The position numbers and the translations under genes are program-made. Below the pieces are notes generated by a model, which searched no databases, had not been told where the DNA came from, and worked only from the letters and a program-made list of their open reading frames with translations. Source: Ruminococcus sp. (GTDB lineage Bacteria > Bacillota_A > Clostridia > Oscillospirales > Ruminococcaceae). Taken from it: 20,425 nt of DNA. The stretch lies in contig NZ_JAIKXF010000111.1 in NCBI RefSeq assembly GCF_024684275.1, positions 1 through 20,425 on the forward strand. Direction: 5' to 3'. This document shows, piece after piece, positions 8,482 through 14,789 of the stretch (position 1 is the first letter of the stretch; each line of letters starts with the position of its first letter).

Positions 8482-9022
8482 AAATAAAGCCCTTCCTTTC
8501 AAGCTCAGATTTTAACGACTTTCTCGCTCTGAAAATAAGATCGCTGACCTGTCGTTTTGCTTTGTGCATTATCTTAGCAATATCCGAGGTATCGAGTTCC
8601 TCGAAATACATAAGGTAGAGCACCTGATAGTATTCGGGATTAAGGCGCTTCATTGCTTTATAAAGCTCCTGTTTCTGCTCCTCCTTGAAATACTCCTTTT
8701 CCGTATCGGCAGTATCGGATATGCATAGATACTCGTCAAGAGACAAATCTGAAATTTTCTGATACTTCCTCAGATGGTCGATGGCACAGTTCCTCGCTAT
8801 AGTGAAAAGCCACGTCTTGAATGAGCATTTTCCGCGGAAAGGCGGCTTTTTGACAGCAAGCTTAACAAAGGTATCCTGCACTATGTCATCGGCAAGGCTC
8901 ATATTATTCACTATACTGTTGAGGTAAAGCGACATTCCCTCATGATATTCATCAATTATTTCTATTAATCCATTATCATCACCATCAAGGAAACGGCGGT
9001 AGCGCTCTGCATCGTTTCCCAT
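8468..9022 (-). CDS. ECF-type RNA polymerase sigma factor
   Basis: Sigma-70 family factor of the extracytoplasmic-function class, 184 aa, cytoplasmic. Region 2 lies at about 15-85 (EYHEGMSLYLNSIV, ADDIVQDTFVKLA, FKTWLFTIARNCAIDHLRK). Region 4 lies at about 118-175 (YQVLYLMYFEELDTSDIAKIM and the recognition helix RQVSDLIFRARKSLK). Only regions 2 and 4 are present, as in ECF factors. AAGGGGGT stands 6 nt before the ATG. Its last codons overlap the start of the membrane-anchored protein by 14 nt, the usual arrangement of an ECF sigma with its membrane regulator. A candidate self-recognised promoter lies about 50 nt upstream. The regulon is not visible here beyond its own operon. Confidence 0.95.
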   Translation of the reverse strand: MGNDAERYRRFLDGDDNGLIEIIDEYHEGMSLYLNSIVNNMSLADDIVQDTFVKLAVKKPPFRGKCSFKTWLFTIARNCAIDHLRKYQKISDLSLDEYLCISDTADTEKEYFKEEQKQELYKAMKRLNPEYYQVLYLMYFEELDTSDIAKIMHKAKRQVSDLIFRARKSLKSELERKGFIYERY

Positions 9023-9068
9023 TAGATTACCCCCTTAAATTTTTAAGGCAAATTTGCTTTATATCTAT

Positions 9069-9095
9069 TAGACGTACGAAACCTGAAATTTACGC
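9069..9095 (-). promoter_or_regulatory. Candidate autoregulated ECF promoter
   Basis: On the minus strand GCGTAAATTT (9095-9086) and CGTCTA (9074-9069) sit about 50 nt before the sigma gene. The CGTC -10 and an AAAT-type -35 with about 14-16 nt between them resemble promoters read by ECF factors. No SigA-type TATAAT is seen at this position. Inferred from pattern only. Confidence 0.5.
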
Positions 9096-9173
9096 ACCCA
9101 AATTTTTATTTTTTTCTGATTTTTTTACATAGGTTATTGAGTTTAGTGATCCCTTTACATTATTATAGCACAC

Positions 9174-9266
9174 TGCTCTGCCTCTGACAATAAAAAAACC
9201 TCCGGTTTATTGCAGCGAGAACAGAGAGCATTGACAAGCTGAGCCCTGCTTTATGCAGAGTTTTTT
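9174..9266 (+). other. Possible structured RNA/attenuator in the divergent region
   Basis: Between the sigma and HD-GYP genes the plus strand holds TGCTCT/AGAGCA (9174-9179 with 9225-9230) enclosing CAATAAA/TTTATTG (9188-9194 with 9206-9212). A small CTGC/GCAG hairpin then precedes six Ts (9261-9266). CTCTGC at 9176-9181 could instead pair with GCAGAG at 9255-9260, giving alternative folds. It lies upstream of the recognised HD-GYP promoter, so it would have to be a separate transcript. No known riboswitch core was recognised. Confidence 0.25.
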
Positions 9267-9302
9267 ATTTCAGGCTCCAAAAGTAAATTTTTTGTGCAGC
9301 TC

Positions 9303-9331
9303 TTGTTTTTTTGCACCTATTATGGTATAAT
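9303..9331 (+). promoter_or_regulatory. Promoter of the HD-GYP gene
   Basis: TTGTTT (9303-9308), a 17-nt spacer and TATAAT (9326-9331), with TG one base before the -10 (extended -10). The predicted leader is about 90 nt. No c-di-GMP (GEMM) riboswitch was recognised in it. Confidence 0.75.
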
Positions 9332-9426
9332 ATACATATAAAATTGCTGTATTTCGAAAACTTTTTGATATATTTACAATAATATATACTGCCTGTTTTT
9401 CAATAAAGGGGGTATCCTTTAAAAAT

Positions 9427-11832
9427 ATGAGCAACATAATAGATCTGCTGAAAGAATATCAGCTTAATATAATGTTCGCACTCAGCCTGATATGCGGTAT
9501 GCTTGCCTTTTTTGTACTTATAATAAAGACCTTGATACCGTCACGCAAATACATTATACTTGCACTGGAACTCTGTGCGATGTTCCTGCTTATGTCAGAG
9601 CGAATGGCATACTATTTCCGCGGCGATACCAGCAATGTCGGCTATTGGGCTGTCAGAGTCAGCAATTTCATGGTTTTCGCCCTGACGCTCGCCATAATCT
9701 TTATCTTTACACTTTATCTCATAAATCTTTATCATCACGAGGGAGGGCTGAAAAGAACTCCGCTGCGGCTGAATATTTCATGTCTTATATGTATACTTGC
9801 ACTGATACCGCTTATTATTTCACAGTTTACAGGCTTTTATTACACATTTGACGCTCAGAACCGCTATCACCGCTCAACAGGCTTTGCGATATGCTATGTG
9901 ATACCGCTGATAATACTGATACTTGATATGTCGGTAGTCATTCAGAACTATCGTCGTCTTGGCAAGCATATCCGCGTACCGATACTGCTTTTCTCAATAT
10001 TGCCTCTCGTATCATCAATGATACAGATGTTCACCTATGGCATATCTCTGACCAGCATAACCCTCGTAGGTCTTGTTGTGGTACTCTACGTATTCACACT
10101 GCTGGACATGAATGATATGATAGAACGCGCAAGCAGGCATGAGTTAGAGATAGTCCGCGAAGAACAGAACAATATGCACCTGCTGTTCGAGCAGACCGCT
10201 ACTGCTCTTGCAAACGCCATAGACGCCAAGGACAAGTACACACACGGTCACTCAAGACGAGTCGCAAAGTACTCAGTAAAGGTGGCAAGAAGTGCAGGCA
10301 AGAACGAAAAGGAATGTGAGGAGATATACTTCGCCGCCCTGCTCCACGACGTTGGAAAAATAGGCATCAAGGACAGTATCATCAACAAGGAGGGCAAGCT
10401 CACCGATGAGGAGTACGGTGCTATCAAGACTCACCCCGTCATCGGAATGCAGATACTTTCCAGTATCAGCCAGTCCCCATATCTCAGCATAGGCGCACAC
10501 TATCACCACGAACGCTATGACGGTCACGGCTATCCTGCCGGACTAAAAGGTGAGGATATACCGGATATTGCCCGAATAATCGCAGTTGCCGACGCCTACG
10601 ACGCCATGACCTCAAAGAGAAGCTACCGTGACCCTATCCCTCAGCAGATAGTCCGCGAGGAGTTCGTAAAGGGCTTGGGAACTCAGTTTGATCCTATATA
10701 CGGCAGAATAATGATACACCTCATCGACCTTGATTCAGAGTACCTGATGAGAGAGAGCGAGGACGCCTCAGACGGCGAGGCTATCGGAACTCTGCTCTGC
10801 GGACCGTACCGCACCACACGCTCAGACGGCATACTGCTGAATGACGGCATAGTGCATATACGCCTGACAAGCTATATGTCCGATGAGCGAAGCGATGAAA
10901 ATATCCCGAGCTTTGTACTGTTCGATTCGCTGGACGGAAGAATGCATGACAGTGAACGCAAACAGCGAGACCTGCTGTACTATGAATATGCCACTGTCCA
11001 CGCCGACGGAACCGTCGAGCAGGCAGGTGCAAGGAACGTCCGGACCAGAACCAACGAGACAGCAGGCGCAGCAGCCGAGTCTAAAGCTATGCTCCACGGC
11101 GAAAAGATAAACTTTGATATTGAAGCCATGCGCTATAAGGACCATGTTCTCATAAGGCTCATGAACTGCTACAGATTCCACGAGATAATACTTGCTCTGC
11201 CCGACAGCACAAGATTCTGCTATCTGGCACTGACAGGTAAAAACTGCGTAATCGAGGACGTTGACGTTGCAAAGACAGGCGAGTCTATAAGCGAAGGCTA
11301 TATACCGCGGATCGCAGAAGAAATAACCTATATAGATGTTCCACAGGGCGATATTCCCAACGTTCAGGTAGACGGCTGGCGCTCTGATACTTCCGATAGC
11401 TTCGAGATAACCGACGGTATGCGCATATCCTTCCACACCATGAGCCTGCCTACTGCAAGGCTAGTATGGCATTGCCCCTTTGTTGTTATTTTCACCTCAG
11501 CTGACGGCAAAATAAACGGCAAGAATTACCGCGAGCTCACTGTTGTGCGCCTTGACGGCGAGGGCTGGGAGGAGGACGACCACGCCGAAAACCGCGTCCA
11601 CGTCAGCAAGCTTGATACGTTCACAGACTGGAACGACTTCAAGGCAAAAAACAAAGAAGGTCAGGACTGCGAGCTGTTCTTTAAAATAAAGAAAGGGCAG
11701 ATAGATATTGCTTCAGATTTCTGCGGCTTGTCAATACGCTCCGTCACCACTGTGACCGATGAAGTCCCGAAGCTGTATGCAGCTCTTACAGGCGATCAGT
11801 GCGCTATCACGAATATACATATCAACAGATAA
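9427..11832 (+). CDS. Seven-helix HD-GYP domain protein with a novel C-terminal half
   Basis: An 801-aa membrane protein. Seven hydrophobic helices occupy about 13-35, 41-60, 74-100, 114-133, 148-170, 180-200 and 203-226. A helical linker leads into an HD-GYP domain at about 255-430: THGHSRR, HDVGK near residues 305-309, HHERYDGHGYP near 360-370 and ADAYDAMTS. HD-GYP domains hydrolyse cyclic di-GMP and some related dinucleotides, and the His/Asp metal ligands and the GYP signature are intact, so activity is likely. The last 360 residues are rich in beta strands and not assigned. A phrase of the form Y.ALTG..C.I...... recurs near 595-610 and at the very end, suggesting two related modules. The AAAGGGGG site is 14 nt from the ATG, longer than usual, with a small hairpin around it. 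It stands alone on its strand. Confidence 0.92.
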   Translation: MSNIIDLLKEYQLNIMFALSLICGMLAFFVLIIKTLIPSRKYIILALELCAMFLLMSERMAYYFRGDTSNVGYWAVRVSNFMVFALTLAIIFIFTLYLINLYHHEGGLKRTPLRLNISCLICILALIPLIISQFTGFYYTFDAQNRYHRSTGFAICYVIPLIILILDMSVVIQNYRRLGKHIRVPILLFSILPLVSSMIQMFTYGISLTSITLVGLVVVLYVFTLLDMNDMIERASRHELEIVREEQNNMHLLFEQTATALANAIDAKDKYTHGHSRRVAKYSVKVARSAGKNEKECEEIYFAALLHDVGKIGIKDSIINKEGKLTDEEYGAIKTHPVIGMQILSSISQSPYLSIGAHYHHERYDGHGYPAGLKGEDIPDIARIIAVADAYDAMTSKRSYRDPIPQQIVREEFVKGLGTQFDPIYGRIMIHLIDLDSEYLMRESEDASDGEAIGTLLCGPYRTTRSDGILLNDGIVHIRLTSYMSDERSDENIPSFVLFDSLDGRMHDSERKQRDLLYYEYATVHADGTVEQAGARNVRTRTNETAGAAAESKAMLHGEKINFDIEAMRYKDHVLIRLMNCYRFHEIILALPDSTRFCYLALTGKNCVIEDVDVAKTGESISEGYIPRIAEEITYIDVPQGDIPNVQVDGWRSDTSDSFEITDGMRISFHTMSLPTARLVWHCPFVVIFTSADGKINGKNYRELTVVRLDGEGWEEDDHAENRVHVSKLDTFTDWNDFKAKNKEGQDCELFFKIKKGQIDIASDFCGLSIRSVTTVTDEVPKLYAALTGDQCAITNIHINR

Positions 11833-11868
11833 AAAAACGCCCGCAAGCATTTTGATACGCTTGTGGGC
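11831..11868 (-). terminator. Terminator between convergent HD-GYP and pfkB genes
   Basis: A 10-bp stem (11839-11848 with 11859-11868, one G-U) is followed on the minus strand by seven Ts, 20 nt after the pfkB stop. On the plus strand the hairpin starts right after the HD-GYP stop but lacks a T-run, so action in that direction is less certain. Confidence 0.85.
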
Positions 11869-11887
11869 AAAATTTATGACTAAACCC

Positions 11888-12796
11888 TCATATAGTCCTG
11901 AGCTGCTTGAGAAGCTCATATATAAGCTCTTTTTTTGCAAGCCCCTCGGAAAATGCTGTCGCACCGCCGCAGGCAGTTCCGAGCTTCAATGCATATTCAA
12001 GGTCGTTCTCAGCAGAGCCTGCAACGAAGCCTGCCAGCATGGAATCCCCTGCTCCTACCGAGTTCTTCACCGTTCCCATGCATACACCGCATTTAATGAG
12101 CCTGCCGTTCTCACAGAGAAGTATAGCTCCGCTGCCTGCCATAGAGACCAGAACATTACGAGCTCCCATAGCCTGCAATTTTACGGCATACTCAACAACT
12201 CCGTCATAGGTCGAGATATTCACGCCGAATATCTCCCCCAGCTCATGATCATTGGGCTTGATGAGAAAGGGCTTGTATTTCAGCACGTTCACAAGAAGCT
12301 CTCCCGACGCATCAACCACTGTGCGAATATCACGGTCAGAGAGCATTTCAAGTATCCGCTCATATACATTTGACGGCAGGCTGTTGGGGATACTTCCCGC
12401 AAGAATCAGAGTATCGCCGTCCATGAGCCTGTTCAGCTTCTTGAAGAGCTGCGAAAGGGCCTCGTCATCTATGTGAGGTCCCTGACCGTTGAGCTCAGTC
12501 TCCTCCTCAGCCCTTATCTTGACGTTGATACGTGAGGTACCCTCCTTCAGCCTTACGAAATCCGCATCGATGCCCATAGCTTCAACGCCGCGCTCGATAG
12601 CCTCGCCCGTAAATCCGGCAGTAAAGCCCAGAGCCTTTGAACGGATACCAAGCTCCGCAAGCACCGCAGAAACGTTTATACCCTTGCCGCCGTAATATAT
12701 CTGCTCAGAAGCAGCGCGGTTCACGCTGCCCAGAGTTATTTTTTCCGTCTGAACCACATAGTCTATAGCAGGATTGAATGTAACTGTATATATCAT
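11888..12796 (-). CDS. pfkB: 1-phosphofructokinase, PfkB sugar kinase family
   Basis: Cytosolic ribokinase-fold sugar-phosphate kinase of 302 aa, a normal length. It most resembles the FruK/LacC branch, which phosphorylates fructose-1-phosphate to fructose-1,6-bisphosphate or tagatose-6-phosphate to the bisphosphate. Signs are TFNPAID at the N-terminus, GGKGINVS (36-43), the KPNDHE strand (180-185) and the ATP/anion-hole motif NSVGAGDSMLAG with catalytic Asp251. AAGGGAG stands about 6 nt before the ATG. No PTS transporter or DeoR-type regulator is adjacent, so the choice between fructose and tagatose substrate rests on overall similarity alone. No clear promoter was seen. A 10-bp palindrome lies 34 nt upstream. 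Confidence 0.9.
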   Translation of the reverse strand: MIYTVTFNPAIDYVVQTEKITLGSVNRAASEQIYYGGKGINVSAVLAELGIRSKALGFTAGFTGEAIERGVEAMGIDADFVRLKEGTSRINVKIRAEEETELNGQGPHIDDEALSQLFKKLNRLMDGDTLILAGSIPNSLPSNVYERILEMLSDRDIRTVVDASGELLVNVLKYKPFLIKPNDHELGEIFGVNISTYDGVVEYAVKLQAMGARNVLVSMAGSGAILLCENGRLIKCGVCMGTVKNSVGAGDSMLAGFVAGSAENDLEYALKLGTACGGATAFSEGLAKKELIYELLKQLRTI

Positions 12797-12829
12797 ATTT
12801 TTGCTCCCTTATACCGAGATACAGCAAAA

Positions 12830-12857
12830 GAAAAAGCGTTTACCCGTGGTAAACGCT
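12830..12857 (-). promoter_or_regulatory. Perfect palindrome upstream of pfkB (operator or terminator)
   Basis: AGCGTTTACC (12835-12844) and its exact complement (12848-12857) are separated by 3 nt. On the minus strand five Ts follow, so it could be a second terminator after tRNA-Leu. As DNA, the GTTTACC/GGTAAAC symmetry is also that of a repressor operator. The sequence does not decide between the two. Confidence 0.55.
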
Positions 12858-12898
12858 ATCTGTATACGTATTACGATCTGAATACCACTTTATGCTCG

Positions 12899-12935
12899 AA
12901 AAAAAATTCGCGCTCCACTCAAAGTGAAACGCGAA
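12899..12935 (-). terminator. Terminator of tRNA-Leu
   Basis: On the minus strand TTCGCG/CGCGAA (12935-12930 with 12912-12907), with an inner CACT/AGTG hairpin, is followed by eight Ts (12906-12899). It begins 22 nt after the tRNA 3' end. Confidence 0.85.
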
Positions 12936-12957
12936 CTTGACTGCGCGATCTTCGCGC

Positions 12958-13042
12958 TGGTGCGAGTAATGGGACTTGAACCCATACGTCTCTCGACACA
13001 CGCCCCTCAAACGTGCCTGTCTGCCTATTCCAGCACACTCGC
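12958..13042 (-). tRNA. tRNA-Leu (anticodon GAG)
   Basis: 85-nt cloverleaf on the minus strand. The acceptor stem GCGAGTG pairs with TACTCGC, then discriminator A and an encoded CCA (12960-12958). The anticodon loop TTGAGGG gives GAG (plus-strand 13006-13008). There is a long class-II variable arm (TGTCGAGAGACGTA) and a TTCAAGT T-loop. A consensus promoter lies upstream and a terminator downstream. Confidence 0.97.
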
Positions 13043-13069
13043 ATTGCAGTATTTCGTGACTGCTTTAAT

Positions 13070-13098
13070 ATTATATCAGAAAAAAACATACTTGTCAA
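13070..13098 (-). promoter_or_regulatory. Promoter of tRNA-Leu
   Basis: On the minus strand TTGACA (13098-13093), a 17-nt spacer and TATAAT (13075-13070), about 27 nt before the tRNA 5' end. Confidence 0.88.
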
Positions 13099-13159
13099 GC
13101 CTTTTTTCAAAAATATTTTCAGATTTTTTAGTTAATATAAAAAATAATATTTTGCGGTA

Positions 13160-13188
13160 TTGACTTTTCCCTGTCGTTAGTGTATAAT
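13160..13188 (+). promoter_or_regulatory. Promoter of tRNA-Thr
   Basis: TTGACT (13160-13165), a 17-nt spacer and TATAAT (13183-13188). The tRNA begins 14 nt after the -10. Confidence 0.9.
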
Positions 13189-13201
13189 ATTATCTGTTGA
13201 T

Positions 13202-13277
13202 GCTGATGTGGCACAGTCGGTAGCGCAACGCCTTGGTAAGGCGTAGGTCGTCGGTTCAAGTCCGATCATCAGCTCCA
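13202..13277 (+). tRNA. tRNA-Thr (anticodon GGT), integration target
   Basis: 76-nt cloverleaf. The acceptor GCTGATG pairs with CATCAGC, the anticodon stem ACGCC with GGCGT, and the loop TTGGTAA carries GGT at 13235-13237. The T-arm is GTCGG/CCGAT and CCA is encoded (13275-13277). From 13233 onward the sequence is duplicated at 20075-20119. The 3' part present here was therefore supplied by the integrated element, and the gene stays functional. Confidence 0.97.
13233..13277 (+). repeat. attL: 45-bp direct repeat in tRNA-Thr
   Basis: Identical over 45 bp to 20075-20119. It starts at the first base of the anticodon loop (TTGGTAAGG) and ends at the CCA. Bases before and after differ between the copies. 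Confidence 0.95.
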
Positions 13278-13288
13278 AAACAAATACC

Positions 13289-13334
13289 AATAAATAGGCG
13301 TTTCTTCTATATGAGGAAACGCTTATTTATTTTA
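13289..13334 (+). terminator. Element-borne terminator for tRNA-Thr
   Basis: A 16-bp stem (13289-13304 with 13316-13331, one G-U) followed by a T-rich tract, 11 nt after the tRNA. It lies inside the element and replaces the chromosomal terminator that was displaced to 20142. Confidence 0.8.
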
Positions 13335-13347
13335 CTAAAAATCAAAG

Positions 13348-13368
13348 TGTCCTTAATCTGTCCTTATT
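13348..13368 (+). repeat. Left arm-type repeats TGTCCTTAWT
   Basis: Two direct copies, at 13348-13357 (TGTCCTTAAT) and 13359-13368 (TGTCCTTATT), one helical turn apart (11 bp). The same decamer occurs as a pair near the right end in the same orientation. Probable binding sites for the integrase N-terminal arm domain. Confidence 0.7.
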
Positions 13369-13383
13369 ACGATAAAAAGCTAT

Positions 13384-13418
13384 AAAAAACAGCGGCAAAA
13401 GAATACATCATTGCCGCT
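13384..13418 (-). terminator. Terminator of the element's leftward operon
   Basis: On the minus strand an 8-bp AGCGGCAA/TTGCCGCT stem (13418-13411 with 13398-13391) is followed by GTTTTTT, 14 nt after the stop of the last leftward gene. Confidence 0.85.
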
Positions 13419-13432
13419 TTTATTTGTGATAT

Positions 13433-13636
13433 TTATTTGTTTAAACGTCGTTTTCTTTCGGCTCTCTGTCCGCATATATAACCATACTTGTATAAACTAA
13501 TAAGCAAAGTATTTTCATCTGTACCCTTTTCCCGTTCTGAATTTACATATTTGCCTAACAGCTTTAATAATGTTTGTTCGGGTAATACTTGATTATTTAA
13601 TAGTGCTTCCAGTTCTTCAACTGTTTCTACTTTCAT
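13433..13636 (-). CDS. Small hypothetical protein of the element
   Basis: A 67-aa protein of unknown function. The N-terminal half is acidic (VETVEELEALLNN) and probably helical; the end is strongly basic (RAERKRRLNK). AAGGAG stands about 10 nt before the ATG. It has its own probable promoter about 55 nt upstream and a terminator right after it, so it can be expressed independently of the replication genes. It is the last gene before the attachment site, a place where satellites often carry accessory genes. No homologue is recognised. Confidence 0.75.
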   Translation of the reverse strand: MKVETVEELEALLNNQVLPEQTLLKLLGKYVNSEREKGTDENTLLISLYKYGYICGQRAERKRRLNK

Positions 13637-13689
13637 GTAGTTTCAGCTCCTTTGCAGTGATCGCAGCTTTCGCAGCGGCTTCAATGCTT

Positions 13690-13718
13690 ATTATACATTG
13701 TTTCTTTGTTCACGTCTA
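13690..13718 (-). promoter_or_regulatory. Probable promoter of the 67-aa gene
   Basis: On the minus strand TAGACG (13718-13713), a 17-nt spacer and TATAAT (13695-13690). Confidence 0.55.
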
Positions 13719-13920
13719 TTGATATTATCAATAATATTCCGGAAACATCAAAATATCAGTATCCGTAAATTCAGTTTATTCAGTGATTAGCAATTATGTT
13801 TCCACCAAATTTAACTGTTTTTTACGGTTGTATTTTTTTGTATTGCCTAGTTACCGTTGCTTTGTGCAGTATTACCCATTAAATTTAACCGGTTAAAAAA
13901 TGGAATTTTTGGAACAATTA
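13719..13920. other. A+T-rich non-coding stretch with a palindrome
   Basis: No supported gene. It contains the 12-bp palindrome TTAACCGGTTAA at 13885-13896, extended by CCATT (13876-13880) and AATGG (13899-13903). This may be a protein-binding site or the hairpin ending the gene at 13921. No T-run follows it on the minus strand. Confidence 0.5.
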
Positions 13921-14226
13921 TTATTCCTGTTTTTCTCTCAGTGATTTCAAATACTCTCTTAACGGTGATGTTTCGCCGCTGCCTGTTGTTGCAACCAATA
14001 ATTTGATACATTCTTTGTATGCTGATAAACATTTGTGATACGCATAAAAGGCAGGTGATACCTTGATTTGTGCTTTGTTTTTCGGATTTTCTTTGTAAAA
14101 ATCTTTCTGTTTCAGTATATCAAGCTGATCTTCAAGCGTTATCATTTCTTCAATTAATTGCGCTGTTTTTACATCGGTTGCAAGCTTTCTTAGCTTATTA
14201 TTTCTTTCTTCTCGATTAGTTATCAT
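13921..14226 (-). CDS. Phage-type small protein, possible terminase small subunit (P27-like)
   Basis: A 101-aa protein. The start at 14226 is chosen because AAAGGA lies 7 nt before it; an upstream in-frame ATG at 14316 would add residues from a structured leader and lacks a ribosome site. It has a helical N-terminal half (AQLIEEMITLEDQLDILKQ). The segment KVSPAFYAYHKCLSAYKECIKLL followed by SPLREYLKSL resembles the C-terminal part of P27-family small terminase subunits, which recognise phage packaging sites. The resemblance is weak and judged by eye. If right, it would let the element redirect helper-phage packaging. Otherwise it is an unassigned phage-related protein. Confidence 0.7.
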   Translation of the reverse strand: MITNREERNNKLRKLATDVKTAQLIEEMITLEDQLDILKQKDFYKENPKNKAQIKVSPAFYAYHKCLSAYKECIKLLVATTGSGETSPLREYLKSLREKQE

Positions 14227-14298
14227 TATTTCAAATCCTTTCTGTTTATTTATAATGATTTCTGAAAATTTGGAATTTACTTTAGCTGTGCGAAAGAA

Positions 14299-14351
14299 TG
14301 AACAGCTCCTGTCCAATCCTCAGAAAGCCCACACTGTTCACTTTAGGGGGG
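14299..14351 (-). other. Structured leader with inverted repeat and G/C run
   Basis: TGAACAG (14299-14305) and CTGTTCA (14334-14340) form a 7-bp inverted repeat around a G+C-richer 28-nt loop. They are flanked by a run of seven Gs (14346-14352 on plus, Cs in the leftward transcript). The segment stands out in composition from the A+T-rich element and lies in the leader of the terminase-like gene. Function unknown. Confidence 0.4.
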
Positions 14352-14368
14352 GACTACCTCAATGCCGA

Positions 14369-14671
14369 TTAGTAATCAGTGTTTTCATAATGCTTTTCTT
14401 TTACTTTAATTTCTTGTTTATGTACAGCTATTTCCTGTTGCTTCACGCTTTCACCGTTCAACTCTATAATAACTTGTAGAGCTTTTATATCACCGTTCTT
14501 TGCAGCTTCAAAAAGGTTGTCAATGATCTCCATAACATCATTTGGATTTTCTGTTATGTGTCGTTTAAGAGCTGCTTTAAACCCTCGGACAGCTCCCGAT
14601 TTTTTACCGCCTTTTGCCTGTTCCTCGACAGTTAATTTATGTGCTTGTGGTTTCAGGTTCTTATCATTCAT
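14369..14671 (-). CDS. Small phage-type protein with KGGKKSG motif
   Basis: A 100-aa protein of unknown function. The N-terminus (EEQAKGGKKSGAVRGFKAALKRHI) matches a type of small protein often met near the packaging genes of Firmicutes prophages. A helical segment (DVMEIIDNLFEAAKNGDIKALQVIIELNGES) follows, then a charged tail (KQEIKVKEKHYENTDY). AGGTGA lies about 7 nt before the ATG. It sits just after the iteron-like array and before the terminase-like gene, which suggests a packaging or regulatory role, but no function is established. Confidence 0.8.
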   Translation of the reverse strand: MNDKNLKPQAHKLTVEEQAKGGKKSGAVRGFKAALKRHITENPNDVMEIIDNLFEAAKNGDIKALQVIIELNGESVKQQEIAVHKQEIKVKEKHYENTDY

Positions 14672-14694
14672 ATTATTTCACCTACATTTTTATT

Positions 14695-14786
14695 TGTCAC
14701 TAATGTCACTATTGTCACTGTCACCTTTACGATGATTATCATTGATAATTTATTAGCGTGACGGGTGACAGGTGACAAAAATGACA
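14695..14786. repeat. Iteron-like array, candidate replication origin
   Basis: TGTCAC-type repeats start at 14695, 14704, 14713 and 14719 (plus orientation). The inverse GTGACA-type starts at 14758, 14764, 14771 and about 14781. They flank an A+T-rich centre containing the palindrome ATGATTATCAT. Inverted iteron clusters around an A+T-rich core just downstream of the helicase gene is the layout of SaPI origins. The inner copies could also fold as a 13-bp hairpin in RNA. Confidence 0.65.
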
Positions 14787-14789
14787 ATA

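Noticed and set aside
8036..8515. Plus-strand frame opposite the anti-sigma-like region
   Set aside because: It is the Ala/Ser/Val-rich shadow of the low-complexity linker on the true coding strand.
9332..9426. c-di-GMP riboswitch in the HD-GYP leader
   Set aside because: The leader is A+T rich and lacks the GEMM core motifs; only the general genetic context suggested it.
12919..13110. Minus-strand open frame across tRNA-Leu
   Set aside because: It covers the tRNA and its terminator; the tRNA fold and promoter explain the sequence.
14695..14786. CRISPR-like repeat array
   Set aside because: Units are only 6-7 bp with 2-3 bp spacers and occur in both orientations; there are no cas genes.
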